Program-made: the position numbers and the translations under genes | DNA from: Aquarana catesbeiana | Taxonomy: Eukaryota; Chordata; Amphibia; Anura; Ranidae | Length of the DNA stretch: 64,000 nucleotides | Direction: 5' to 3' | Assembly: GCF_042186555.1 (NCBI RefSeq) | Contig: NC_133332.1 | Location: 123,838,375 to 123,902,374, forward strand | The notes under the pieces: generated by a model | Told to the model about the DNA's origin: nothing | The model's database searches: none | Seen by the model: the letters and a program-made list of their open reading frames with translations, nothing else | Part shown: one piece after another, positions 35,622-47,269 of the stretch | How positions within the stretch are numbered: the stretch's first letter is position 1 | How the letters are laid out: every line of letters starts with the position of its first letter

Positions 35622-36090
35622 ACCACTTGCCACCCAGGCCAATACTGACACTTTTCTCCTACATGTAAAAATCATATTTTTTTTGCTAGAAAATTACTCA
35701 TTGCAACTTTTTGTGTTACACTGTATTTGCACAGCAATTTTTCAAACACTTTTTTTGGAAAAAAACAGTTTTATGAACACAAAAAAAAAAAAAAAAAAAC
35801 ACTAACATTAGCCCAATTTTTTTGTATAATGTGAAAGATGATGTTACACTGAGTAACTAGATACCTAACAGGTTACGCTTCAAAATTGCGCACACTTGTG
35901 GAATGGAGCCAAACTTCAGTACTTTAAAATATCCATAGGCGATGCTTAAATTTTTTTTACAGGTTACATGTTTAGAGTTACAGAGGAGGTCTAGTGCTAG
36001 AATTATTGTTCTCGCTCTAACGTTCACGGCGTATGTAACCTGTGTGTATTTGGCTCTGATACTAGCTAGTGCCTCACCAGTTACTGACCC
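35622..36090. repeat. CCACTTGC-family fragment
   Basis: It starts taccacttgccacccaggcc and includes aaaattgcgcacacttgtgg and acgttcacggcgtatgtaac. It is a diverged internal part of a TTAA-type interspersed repeat without a clear right end. Confidence 0.4.
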
Positions 36091-36107
36091 CACCGCACAT
36101 CCCTGGT

Positions 36108-36380
36108 AATGGTGGCAGTGTGGGGTGGGGGAAGGAATCAGTGGTAGCAGTGGTGGTGGTGTGGGGGGGATCAGTGGCAGCAGTGGTGGTGGTGTGAAGT
36201 GGGGTGGGGTGTGGAAAGGGATCAGTGGCAGCAGTGGTGTAGGGTGGGGGAAGGGAACAGTGGCAGCAGTGGTGGTTTTGTGGGTGGCGGGGATGGGATC
36301 AGTGACAGTGGTGGTGGTAGTGGTGTGGGGGTGTGGGGGGGGAGGAATCAGTGACAGTGCTGATATTGAGGGATAGGATC
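36108..36380 (+). repeat. GATCAGTGGCAGCAGTGGTGG minisatellite
   Basis: Irregular units of gatcagtggcagcagtggtg with G-rich linkers, the same unit type as 28085-28345. Confidence 0.8.
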
Positions 36381-37854
36381 AGTGTCACTCACTTGCAAAT
36401 CACTCGTTTCCCCCTCCTTGCTAGGTCTCAGTGTATTTTCGGCTTCCTTCCTGTGTCTCAAGTAACTCCTATCCCGACATGGGGTCTATTTACATGGTGG
36501 AGAGCTTCTTCCCCTTCACTCTACTGGCCCGGCCCAGGCCGGGTCAGCTGATTTTCTTTTTCAATCTTACGACATGGCATCTCCCTACCCTACTGAACTC
36601 AATGGGTGGGCAGAGAGGATGGGCGGGGCCCGTGTGCCTGTGAGTGCCCATGATTGCGGCGGAGAGGATGGATCAGCCGGGGACTTGGTACCTGTGAGAG
36701 TGCACGTGAATGAAAAGAGTACTATCTCCCGGGCCCCCCTACAGCGGCAAAACTCCATGGCCCCATCGCAAGTGCGACTGCTAAAACCCTGGTAGTTCCT
36801 AGACGTGTTCACACTGAAATATTTTGTTTCGGAATTTTGGTTTCGTCTGAAAAATGTATTTATTTAGTCACTTCCGAAATTAGTTTTTATTTATTTTGTT
36901 TTGTTAAAAAATGCATTCGTACGAAAATCCAAATTAATTAAGGTTGAATCTGTCAATTGAAGGCTTATGGTGTCTGTTGAATGTTCTAAGAAGATTCGAC
37001 GAAGCAGCTAAACTGTACAACGCCGCGGTCATACATTTCCGGTCGAATGCTCCGCCGCAAGCTATAGTAGAATTCTAATGTTGTTTGATTAGAAATAATT
37101 ATAATTATTAATTATTATTACTAGTCAAACAACCAGTGGCAGCCCGTCCATAGGGGGTGCTTGGGCGCCGCCCCCCAAGCTGAAGAAAAAAAAATTTCAC
37201 TTTAAGAGTGACCGGGCGCCGGACATGCGGCGGTCTATGGGAAGCTGATTTGCCTGTGTGCAGGGCTGTGCACCCACAACACTCCCACTCTCCTGGAATT
37301 TGTCAGTATATGCTATTAGTAGCCTGGGATTGGCTGCGACTGCGAGGCGGGGACCGGAGGAGAGGACAGTGGGGGGTACTATGGGGGTGGAGTCACTTCT
37401 GGTTTCCCGGTCACAGGGGGAGGAGTCGACTGGAGTGCGTGTGCATGCGTGCAGTGGATTCAGAGAGAGGAGTGGCGCCATTGAAGGTAAGTGTGTGCTA
37501 GCGCTGCTGACCCCAGGGCCCAGAGGCAAAGACTGACGCTGACACACTCTTGCCCCTCCGTTCCACACAGCCACACACACGCTGCCTGACTCTCACTGCA
37601 CAGCGCCCACACTGTCTCTCCACCGGGTCTGCCCATTCCACAAGCAGACTGATGATGGCTGACCCAGTACAGTGATGGGGGAGGAGCTGCAGGAGGTTGC
37701 AGCCGCTATGTGAGGAGACCCCATCTCCTAACAGATGCAAGACACGCGTGGAGCGGAAGGAGCCCAGACCAGAGACTGAGGGATACAGAGCAATGCAGGA
37801 GAAACCCCAGTGCTGCCAATGACACCAGTCCCCACCACCACCACCGCTGATTTC
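36381..37854. other. GC-richer unclassified repeat DNA, no gene recognised
   Basis: Short frames only. A hAT-like CAGTGGCAGCCCGTCC end lies near 37133 but its partner end could not be found. The rest, up to the C-rich array, carries no recognised domain. Confidence 0.35.
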
Positions 37855-38335
37855 ATCCCACCCCCCCAGCACTGACACTGATGCCACCCCCCCAGCACTG
37901 ATACTGATGCCACCCCCCAGCACTGACACAGATGCCAGCACTGACACTGATGCAACCCCCCAGCACTGACGCCACCCCCCAGCACTGACACTGATGCCAC
38001 CCCCCCAGCACTGACACTGATGCCACCCCCCAGCACTGACACTGATGCCACCCCCCCAGCACTGACACTGATGACACCCCCCCAGCACTGACACTGATGA
38101 CACCCCCCCAGCACTGACACTGGTGACACCCCCCAGCACTGACAGTGATGCCACCCCCCAGCACTGACACTGATGCCACCCCCTAGCACTGACACTGATG
38201 CCACCCCCCCAAACACTGACAGTGATGCCACTCCCCCAAGCACTGACACTGATGCCACCCCCCAGCACTGACACTGAGGCCACCCTCGCAGCACTGACAC
38301 CGAGGCCACCCCCGCAGAACTAATGCCACAACCGA
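37855..38335. repeat. CAGCACTGACACTGATGCCACCC minisatellite
   Basis: About 18 units of 24-27 bp, each cagcactgacactgatgcca plus a C-run of variable length. Most length changes are in the C-run. On the minus strand the array stays open in three frames and gives Ser/Val/Gln/Cys/Trp-repeat translations of 100-260 codons. These are artefacts. The minus strand is G-rich. Confidence 0.95.
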
Positions 38336-38344
38336 GCACTGGTC

Positions 38345-39190
38345 TTGATTGGACCATTTTTATATGCCCCTTAAAGAATCTTGTGTTCTATAGTTTAGTT
38401 AAAAATAAACATCCCCATGTTAGGTATTTATAGAAGGAAAAAGTTTATTTTTCATAGCACATCGAAGAAAAATGCTTTATGTTATGTTCCAAAACAGTTT
38501 TTTTTTAACATTCACCTTGCATTCTAGATAAAAATATCAATCATTTTTTGCACTTTCTTACTTGGAACCGTGAGCATTAAAAGTGTGCAAATCATTTAAA
38601 ATCATATCTCAGTGGAGTATACACCAATACTACATACTTTATATTGAGCAAAAAAGTATTTGACGAGTTTTTACAGCTCATGCATCTTGTGAATACCGTA
38701 TATTAAAATGTCATAATTCTCCATAAATCCCACAGATCTACATGTAAATATTCAGATAAATCTAAATTTAAATAATCTGCGATTATAAAATGACCTTTTT
38801 TATCAATAAATAAAGAACAGAAGAAAAAGGTGGCCTGGTCTCTCTCTACCAGGTGATTTGTGGATGTTTTACATAATCAAAGACTACAAGGAGTTTGTGA
38901 TTTTAGTATGATGCATCTTATCATTAGGATATTGTCCAATGTTAAAAAGATATACAATATTAGGCCTGTTGTTACCCCTGTGACTAAAAGTTATTTATAA
39001 AAATACCTATACAATGTATGTAGGGTTATTATATCATCATATGTGGCGGATAAACCAGTAAGTAAGTCTCTAGTTTCAATTAAAGTGTTTTATTATTGCA
39101 AGAAATGTGCTGCAAGAAAGAACAAAACATGTAATCCCCAAGAAGTGGCTGTTTTTGTTCTAAAGTAACAAGGAAATTACATCTAATTAT
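38345..39190. other. Unique AT-rich DNA, no gene recognised
   Basis: Complex, non-repetitive AT-rich sequence without frames or transposon ends. It could include conserved non-coding DNA, but this cannot be judged without alignment. Confidence 0.4.
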
Positions 39191-39194
39191 TTCC

Positions 39195-40230
39195 TTTTTT
39201 TTGTAATTCTTTGTCTTCTGTTAGGCCTACAGCACATAGCATGTACAACTTTGGGTGTTACATTCAAAAAGTATATTGACAATATTAGGAAGGTTTAAAA
39301 ATACATAATTTATCTCTTGATTTAAATATTAAGATAAGATCCTGTTGGGATGCCTTTTATGGTTAAGATAAATCAATAAGTTCTAGAAAAGATGAAAGTA
39401 AATGTCAGAAATTTCAGAAAAATAAACATTTTTGATTTTGGATACTATTGTTTAAGTGTCTAATCATCAATCTTAAAGTGGTTGTAAACTCTATTACATC
39501 ACTTTTACCTACAGGTAAGCCTATAACAAGGCTTACCTGTAGATACCGTGAGAATCTCCTAAACTTGCACAGTTTAGGAGATATTCAATATATGCACTTT
39601 TGCCGATGTAATTGGTGCATGCACACTGAAGAAACAGCTTGCTGGTGCCGTTTCTTCAGGACTCGTGCCGTGACTGGCGGCTCTCGCGCACGTGATGTCA
39701 TTGTGGCTCCGGCCAATCAAAGCGAGGTGAACCCGAAAGTAACTCCGGTGGAAGATGTTGACCATGTACTCGGAGTGCCGATGACGATTCAGGGCATCGT
39801 TCTGAGGTAAGTATTTCATAATTAACTAGTATGCAATGCATACTAGCTCATTATGCCTTTGTCTTGCAGGGTTTTTTTTCCGAGGTTTACAACCTCTTTA
39901 AGACTAGCTTTTTTAGTGATAATTATTAGAAGGTTCTAGTAAAGATTTATTGTAGTCAATTTTTTTAAAGATTTTTAAAGTTCTGATGTTTTATCTCTAT
40001 TTACTTTTTCTATACAAACATTTTGTAATAAAAGTTTTATACACAACAGTGGATTACCAGAGCTCAATGAGTTGCAAACATGCAATGCAGTAGAAGCAGG
40101 CTACATTCAGATGTTGTTTGATTGATTAAAACGTCACTGCGGATTTAATCTTTTAACTAAACACATAATGCTAAGTTGTACATGCTATGTGCTGTAAGCC
40201 AACTAGAAGGCACAGAATTATGGAAAAAGG
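39195..40230. repeat. About 58-bp inverted repeat pair flanking about 920 bp
   Basis: The left arm, 39195-39252, with acagcacatagcatgtacaa, is the reverse complement of 40173-40230, with ttgtacatgctatgtgctgt. The similarity continues outward through taattct and cttct blocks. The TTAA MITE at 39477 lies between the arms. The pair could be transposon ends or two opposed copies of one repeat. Confidence 0.65.
39477..39897. mobile_element. TTAA-flanked MITE, 421 bp
   Basis: TTAA lies at 39473-39476 and 39898-39901. The termini are AGTGGTTGTAAAC and GTTTACAACCTCT. Inside, a hairpin pairs aggtaagcct with aggcttacct, and another pairs atctcctaaact with agtttaggagat. Confidence 0.85.
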
Positions 40231-40555
40231 GAGAGCTCTGAAGGGCTAAGAAGATAAGGAGAAAAATGTTAAAATAGGCCTATAGCCCCAACTTCTGGTT
40301 ACATAGAAGACTATATAACATACATTACTGCTTTGGACCCTGGCAAAGCCAAGTCAGTCAAATTGCTTGGCAAAATTCCAATGGTATTGGATGCATGCCT
40401 GTATTTTGAGAATAAATGATTGGCCTTTTACAATGTACAGTATATTGTATATGTTTTAAAAGGAAATACATAATAGTGCTTACAAAAGCCAATGACAGCC
40501 CTTTGGAAGGAGAGAATATGTGTGAACTTAATGACCATGATTTACTGAAGCAATT

Positions 40556-41395
40556 GAGCATGTTTACTTTTCAAAGTTAATTTTCACTTTGCTAGGGCAT
40601 TTTCACTTAGCTTATTGGCTGTGGTCAAAAATGGGCTGTAAAGAATACCCAATTACTTGCAAGAAAAATGTAGAAAAAAAAAATTGATTTTTGCTTGCAC
40701 TTGATTGGTTGATAAAATCAACACAGCTTCCTCACATTCTAAGCTTAAAGAGTAACTCCAATTTTGTTGAGAAAAAAACATTCCCCTTTGGGTGATCTAT
40801 GTACATTGCAAGGGTTTCAGCAAACTTTGTTGCAGATTCCTACCTTTTGTTATTTTGGAGAAATAGCTGTTTGTTTGTCTGTGTCCATGTGCAGTGAATA
40901 TGTATGGGAGTGGTTTTCTAATTATCAATCAGCTGCTGGACCTGCATGGCTCTAATGAAGAAAATTGGAGGGTCTGCATCTCTTTAGATGTGATTTCCAT
41001 TTGAGAGTATTTCAGCAAAAAATTACATTTTCGTTGCAGGGGATCCCAGAATCAAATTAGTATCTTAGTGCAGACGTCTGCAAAAATCAGTAAGCCAATC
41101 ATACCAACAGGAAATGACATATCTGGTGGCATTCTGTATACCATCTGTGTACAGAACACCTCCAGGTAGCCATATTGCATTGCATTTTACAAAGAATTAC
41201 AGTGCTGCAGATTGAAAAAGAAAGGTAATTTTTAATAACATTCAATTACCATATGACTTGTCTCACAATTGTATACACTATATAATTTCTATTTTCTTTT
41301 TATGTGCTAATTTTTTCCCATGAAAGCGGCGTTACTCTTTAAAGAAATTTTCCTTACAAAATGAAAATCACTTTGCAAAATGAACAGAGCATGCC
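40556..41395. repeat. Palindromic snap-back repeat, interrupted by a TTAA MITE
   Basis: The left arm gagcatgtttacttttcaaa and right arm tttgcaaaatgaacagagca are inverted, as are longer flanks. The host's two parts, about 40556-40748 and 41339-41395, are separated by the element at 40749-41338. Confidence 0.65.
40749..41338. mobile_element. TTAA-flanked MITE, 590 bp, nested
   Basis: TTAA occurs at 40745-40748 and 41339-41342. The inverted termini are AGAGTAAC and GTTACTCT. Removing it restores the reading aagcttaaagaaa of the host palindrome. Confidence 0.8.
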
Positions 41396-41906
41396 CTGTT
41401 CCTTTGGTTATGTTTTGTGTTTTTTACAATTATAGAGCACTGTTTTCACCTTCCTGTAAGGAAACGTCAGGATCTGTAGAACATAAATGAGAGCTTATTG
41501 TCACATATTTCTCACAAGATTGATGTGAATATTCAGTTGTTCAATCAAATGGGCTGCAAAGCAATACATGTTAATACATAACATAAATACTCATTAGGCA
41601 TGTGCTTTAAATGCACTGCAAAGATGCATACAGTATGGGCCCTTACACATCTTGATAAAAGGACACTGTTAATGGTGATAACGTTGTATTGAATGTTGTT
41701 GCCTATTTTCATTAGTGAGATGGGATGGTGGTATTATTATTATTATTATTATTATTTTTATTATTCAGGATTTATATAGCACCAGCAGTTTGCGCAACCC
41801 TTTACAATATAACAAAAAAAAAGTTTAAATTGAAGTGCCACACCACTGCTAAGAGTTTCAGAGACAATTTTATTCTGATAAAGTCAGAAGTACAATCAAA
41901 AAGGAT

Positions 41907-41949
41907 GCCAATGCATTTTGGGAGCTCAAGAGCACCCCTTCATCAGGGC
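41907..41949 (-). ncRNA. Hammerhead-ribozyme-like motif
   Basis: The minus strand reads GCC (stem I), CTGATGA (perfect core), stem II GGGtGCTC/GAGCtCCC, AAAA in place of GAAA, the tetramer TGCA, TT, then GGC pairing back with GCC. The lost G in GAAA probably inactivates it. Confidence 0.5.
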
Positions 41950-42102
41950 TAGGAAGAACATAAGAACATCTTCATATCAATCTAATACCAATACAATATC
42001 CCCTTCCTCAGAGTAATATTTAAAACCAAATAGTCAATTGTATCGGAAGTGTCGAAATTAACAAATAATTGATATTTAGATGGTCTTAAGTTGTTTCTGG
42101 CA

Positions 42103-42140
42103 CTGATGAAGGGGGTGCTTCTGGAACCCAAAACATGCTG
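42103..42140 (+). ncRNA. Degenerate hammerhead-like motif (mirror copy)
   Basis: It has core CTGATGA, GGG/CCC stem II, AAAA, then the tetramer CATG. Stem I pairing is poor. It is the inverted partner of 41907-41949. Confidence 0.35.
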
Positions 42141-42337
42141 GCTACTTTTTGTATTGTATCCCTGACTTTTATCAGAATATAGTTATAGCTGGACTTCTTA
42201 GCAGTGATGTAGTGCTTTAATTTCAATTCTTGCTACATTGCACTACAAGCCAAGGAGACTGCAGTGATCCTTTGAGGTGTAGAAGCTGCCTGCCAAGGAA
42301 ACAAATCATTTACATCAACCCTACCGTAATAATTTAA

Positions 42338-42779
42338 AGTGGTAGTAAACCGGCGACACTTATTTTATTTTTTTTAATCTGCAAGGTAAAGCCATAATGT
42401 GCATAAGTATTGCATACTAGCACATATGTGACATTTACCTTAGAACGAAGCCCTTCCAGCAGCGAGTTGTCACCGCTGACATGGCTTCCATCTTTATCTG
42501 TCTTCTTTCCAGGTTCGTGGACTCCGGCTGTGTGATTGGCCGGAGCCGCAATGACATCACACATGTGCGTGGGAGACACTGTTAACAGCACAGGACACTA
42601 AAGGAACGGCCTGGGTGGCCATTCCTTCAGAGCGCATGCGCAAGTGATGTTACCGGCTGCATGTACACAAAATATCTCCTATATGGTGCACTTTTGGAGA
42701 TATTTACACTACCTATAGGTAAGCCTCATTATAGGCTTACCTATAGGTAAACGTTATGTATGGGAGTTTACTCCCACTC
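42338..42779. mobile_element. TTAA-type MITE, 442 bp
   Basis: TTAA at 42334-42337; the right flank reads CTAA (mutated). The termini are AGTGGTAGTAAAC and GTTTACTCCCACT (with one difference). Internal aggtaagcct and aggcttacct pair, as in 39477-39897. Confidence 0.75.
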
Positions 42780-43118
42780 TAAGATAACTTTTCCAGTAAG
42801 ATAAACCTATGGTCCAGAACTATTTTGTTACTTTCCTCAACTCTACAATATAAAGGGAAACCATATCATTATAATACAATCCAAGTGGGTTAGGAAGGCC
42901 CTGTCCATGGGAGCTTACAATCTAATAAATATTGTTTATGTCAATTATCCAATAAAGAATATTTTGTAATTCTTTAATAAGCAGGTTTCAAACAATTGCC
43001 GTTAGTAGCCTTATCGTGGCCTCCAATTTAAATGAAAAGCAACCACTACAAGTTCTGCTTTCTCATACAACGGAAATAGCAAAACAAGAATCTTGTGGAG
43101 AGTGGTATGGTGATATAT

Positions 43119-43845
43119 ACTGTATACCGTAACAGCCCAATTTAAGAGGGAAGTTTCAGGAAAAAAAAGTTTTTTTTAAAAATAAACCACTTTGAAGCAA
43201 AATAATGGTCAGTGAGCATCAATGCGGCCTGATTAGTGCCCATCTGCAGCCTCAATGCAGCCTGATCTATGCCTATCTGCAGCTTCAGTGCAGTCTGATT
43301 TGTGCCCATCTGCAACCTTGCTACTCACTGCAGTCTGATCAGTGCCCATCTGCAGCCTAATCAGAGCCCATCTGCAGCCTTGCTCCTCACTGCAGTATAA
43401 TCAGTGCCCATCTGCAGCCTTGCTTCTCACTGCAGTTTAATCAGTGCCCATCTGCAGCCTAATCAGTGCCCATCTGCAGCATTGCTCCTCACTGCAGCCT
43501 GATCAGTGCCCATCTGCAGCCTTGCCAAAATAGACAGAGCCAGATCTCCTGTGTACTGGACTCAACGTCACGCCCAGTCCCGCCCCTTGGCCCGGATCAT
43601 ATGATGGACATAAAGCCGGTCCAATTTCGGGACGTCAATACTAGGAGCCATTCAGGGGGCAGGACTGAGCCTGAATGCTTGCAGAGCCGAGTACACAGGA
43701 GATCCGGCTTTCTCTATTTCAGCGGCGCTCATCCCCTCCTTCCCCTCGTGGCAGCCTATATAACATGCGTATAACATGCACACACGATTTTCCCCCTATT
43801 TTAAGGGGGGAAAAGTGTGTGTTATACACCAATAAATATGGTATG
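43119..43845. mobile_element. Non-autonomous element with TACCGTA/TATGGTA ends and internal minisatellite
   Basis: The left end is taccgtaacagccc and the right end ccaataaatatggta, after tgtgtgttatacacc. It contains an array at about 43190-43520 (cagcctgatcagtgcccatc) and a hairpin pairing agatctcctgtgtact (43543) with agtacacaggagatc (43690). It is non-coding. Confidence 0.5.
43190..43520 (+). repeat. GATCAGTGCCCATCTGCAGCC minisatellite
   Basis: About 20-45-bp units built from cagtgcccatctgcagcct with ttgctcctcactgcagt inserts. Confidence 0.85.
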
Positions 43846-44359
43846 TACTTCAAAAAACAGTGCAAAGAAGGGATGTGGAGTATCAAGTGGTAAACTGACA
43901 AAACATGCTTAGTCATCATCACAATGTTGGCTGCTTGTCTGGTGTGAACTAGCCCACTGCTACTTTTTATAACACATTTGATAACTGAAAGACTTTCTTG
44001 CTGCTGCTATTACTTTCTATAGCCTCCCCCAAGTTTCTTGTTTTGGATAGGGTGGCGTTGGAATTTAATTTCTCAGTGCTATACTACTTTTTATATCACA
44101 TTTTTTTAAATGGTCGGCTGCACCCGATAAATGACATCAATGACATATATGAAATGGGAAACTGAGAGACTGACAGAGATGCCATTTAAAGCATGTCACT
44201 GCACTTCTAAAAACTGCAAGATAAATATTTCTTGAACTTTGGATTGAAGTCCAAATATAACAGTGCAACAAAATATTTAATTTTTTGTGTTTGAAGAACT
44301 AGAAAAAGAAAAATATGACATACTGTGAACAGTATTTACAGTGTTCGTCACCCCCAGAT

Positions 44360-44361
<2 letters not shown>

Positions 44362-44412
<51 letters not shown>

Positions 44413-45464
44413 CGCTGGTAGATTTTTTTTAATCTACCGCTGATAGGTTAATCTTGTGGGTTACTTGTTAGAGGAAGTTAGATTTACCTCTGTTCCAGCT
44501 TGGCTGAGTTGCATGTAGTTCCACACTGTGCCGGTGGGTGTCGTTGTCACCATCGGCTGGTGTTGGAAAAGCAACGTGTTGAAGCGTATGAGTGCTCCTC
44601 TGTCCCGGGGACAACTCGGTGGTCCTCCGAGTTGCATTCTGGTGGAGGGTATTTGTGGGACAGATGCCATGTTTAGGGGTTCGTTTTCAGCCACCTGCTG
44701 GCCCTCCTGGCCGACAGGTATGCGTTAAGAGTACCACCTCGTGGGCCTCCGTTCCGGAGGCCCACGTCGCTGCGGGCGTGTGGGTGGGCCCAGAAGCCTG
44801 TCTGGGGCCTACCACAGCAGCAGAGGAACGGTCCTGAGCTGTCTATCCTGAGTGAAGAAGCTGGACAACCGAGGAGATCCCAGGGGAGGATCCGTCATGG
44901 AAGGATCATGCAGAGTGATGGTCTGGAGAGGGGCCTGGTGACTCGGTTGGAGGACGTATCCTGAAGTAATCTTACTGCATAGTACTGCCGGGTTGGCTTA
45001 AAGGTTCAAGTACTGTGTCTGACGTTCATTGCAAACCAATACATCCTGTGGCAGAGGATCGTATGGGTTTTATTCCAAACAAGTCTGTGGCAGAGACTTT
45101 TGTTTGTGCTGCGTACTGTCTGCTAGACAAGTGAGAGAGGTCTATCCAGGTGGGCAAAGATTGAATCCCACAAAGGGGGAGCGCATTCAACCATTCAACC
45201 GCGAGTGTTCAATTCCACAGAATGTTCCAAAGAATACTAAGGAAAGGTATTTCAGCTTCCCTGCAACTTTCCTTCTGCCTCTTTCCTGCTACTTTCTTTA
45301 TTATTTGTTCATTAAAGCATTGGAAAATCTACTCAAGCGTTAGTGTCTACATCATCCAGAGGTAAACTCAACGGGACCCTAGACCCGGTGCCGGTGAAAC
45401 AGAGGTATCAAGAGTGAAAGGTAACAGCCCGCTTTAAACCAGCAGCTCCACCGAGAGTTAGTGC

Positions 45465-45516
<52 letters not shown>
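44362..45516. repeat. Unclassified segment between two (TA)n runs
   Basis: TA microsatellites lie at 44362-44411 and 45465-45516. The 1-kb segment between them is GC-richer than its surroundings, includes a hairpin (agatttttttt/aatct near 44420), an ATTAAA signal near 45313 and a rich mix of short frames without domains. A solo LTR is possible, but no TG...CA ends or target duplication were identified. Confidence 0.35.
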
Positions 45517-45517
<1 letters not shown>

Positions 45518-47260
45518 TGTATATATTTTTTTCCCCTAATACAGCTAAAAACATGCTGAATGAGCACTTTGTGTAGCGGGTGTCTCACTCTATAACCTGC
45601 AAATCTCGCCAAGCTGGCCGGAACAATGTACAAAGACTTTCCAGCTTCAGTTAGGGAGAAAGTTACCTGTCATGTGTGGGCTTTTCCCACCCCCTCCTTC
45701 CTGTTTTCACTGACTGAGTTAATGTAATATGAGCTGACACACACAGAGCTCTGGATTCAGTGGCCCCTCTTGTGCCCCTATTGGCTGGAAGAGAAAAACC
45801 AATTAAGAGCACAGTTACAACAGCCAATGGAAGAGATTCTACTGAACTGCAGAGAGAACAGCAATGAATTCCGGGACATGCAGTTCCCACACAAAACAGC
45901 ACAAAATGGCCCCATAGACTGGTGTACAGGGAGAACTACAAACCCCATGATGCTTTGCTGACAGGAAAGTAAAAGACTCCATTTTGTGTCCTGAGAAAAA
46001 GTCAGTCAGCCATGAAGGAGTGAAGAGACCAGACTTGAGAGAGATGATCTCCCAGCGATATTCAGGCCTCCACAGCGAGTTGGGACATCCAGCTTGAGAG
46101 AGGGGGACCCCAGGTGAATATTGAGGCGCATCTCCATCAACGGTAAACTGTTCCAGAGTGGGGGGACTGGTCGGGTCACCATGAAAGCCTGCCTGTTCCA
46201 GGACGTTCGCTTAGGCCCTGATCACAGGATTTGGTGGGAGGGCATTTCTGCCCATCTGCAGGGAACAGAGACACTGCATTACAGAAGGAGTTATTTGAAC
46301 ACTATATACAAACATCATTGCCGGTAGTCATCTTGCTGACACTAAAGGATAAGGCTATCCATTTCTGGGACATTGTATACAGACACCAGTGACTTCTCAC
46401 CTTGTTGAACAAAATCCTGTCTGTTTCACTTGATAATCTGGGCCAGTTATATTGTTTGCCCTGCTACCCAGGAGTTAAAGTGCACCAATGAACGTGGCTA
46501 GCTGAAGACACCAAAGCTTATCTTTTCTTCAAAAAGGACTGAAGCTGTTAGGGCCATAAGGATCTGCACACACATATTCAGGGCTCTGCATATGTATTGG
46601 GTGTGTGGGACAGTTTATCTATAAAGTAAAGCCATTACTTGCTGACTTGAATAGGTGTGTAAAGTTGGGCCTATGGTGTCAGGGGACAGTAGAGAGAGGC
46701 CTGATACAAAGGGAGTCATCCCTCTTCTCTCCTCCTGCCTGGACTCATAGAGACAATCTAAGTAAAGGTAATCAATCTAAATTTGAAGTGCTATATTGTG
46801 CTTTATTTACCATTAAAGTGTGCCTCTACTCTTGTGGACTTTCTCAGGTTTGGAATCCCCTGAAAGCAGCTTGAATATAGGATTGAGAGCTATATTGCTC
46901 TTAAATCTCAGTTATTGATCTCTAGTTGATCACTTGACTATATACTGTTACTGTTTGTTATTCTTCTACAGAAATATTGCAGTAAAGACAATTTCTGTGT
47001 TTTATTATAACATGTGTGTTTCTCATTGGTCATTGCAATTACACTATTGCCAGGTGTGCCAGAGGGGGCTGAGGTTATTATTAGGGTTGAGAGGCAGAGT
47101 AATGGACTGAACATACTTAAGCAGCCCCTTCTGGGGCTGGTTTAATAGATATTTTTGACATAGTAACACAAAAATGGGTATGGTTTATAGTAGACATAAT
47201 TGAAAGAGGTGTTTCTTTAGGAAATCATGTGGAAGTGGTGTTTGCCTGGTGCTACTGTTA
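45517..47260. other. Unclassified, repeat-like, no protein recognised
   Basis: GC-moderate sequence with many short frames and no known domains. It may be the 5' non-coding part of the LINE relic that follows, or an LTR-type sequence. Confidence 0.25.
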
Positions 47261-47269
47261 GGAGAGATA

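Larger units (their letters stand above)
41813..42843. mobile_element. Snap-back element inserted in L2 tail, 10-bp target duplication
   Basis: It is flanked by tacaatataa at 41803-41812 and 42844-42853. Inverted arms of about 120 bp lie at about 41828-41948 and 42102-42230, each with a hammerhead-like CTGATGAAGGGG core facing opposite ways. A TTAA MITE (42338-42779) is nested in its 3' part. It has no coding capacity. The variable-length duplication and hammerheads suggest retrotransposition of a Penelope-like or retrozyme-type unit (inference). Confidence 0.65.
41725..42935 (-). repeat. L2 LINE 3' tail on minus strand, split by an insertion
   Basis: 41725-41812 (att microsatellite, ggatttatatagcaccagca) and 42844-42935 (acaatataaaggg ... 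ggagcttacaatctaa) together make one reversed L2 tail. tacaatataa is present at both break points. Confidence 0.8.

Noticed and set aside
37498..38357. 261- and 209-codon minus-strand frames
   Set aside because: They are translations of a 25-bp minisatellite that is open in several phases; the repeats give a Ser/Val/Gln/Cys/Trp pattern with no protein family behind it.
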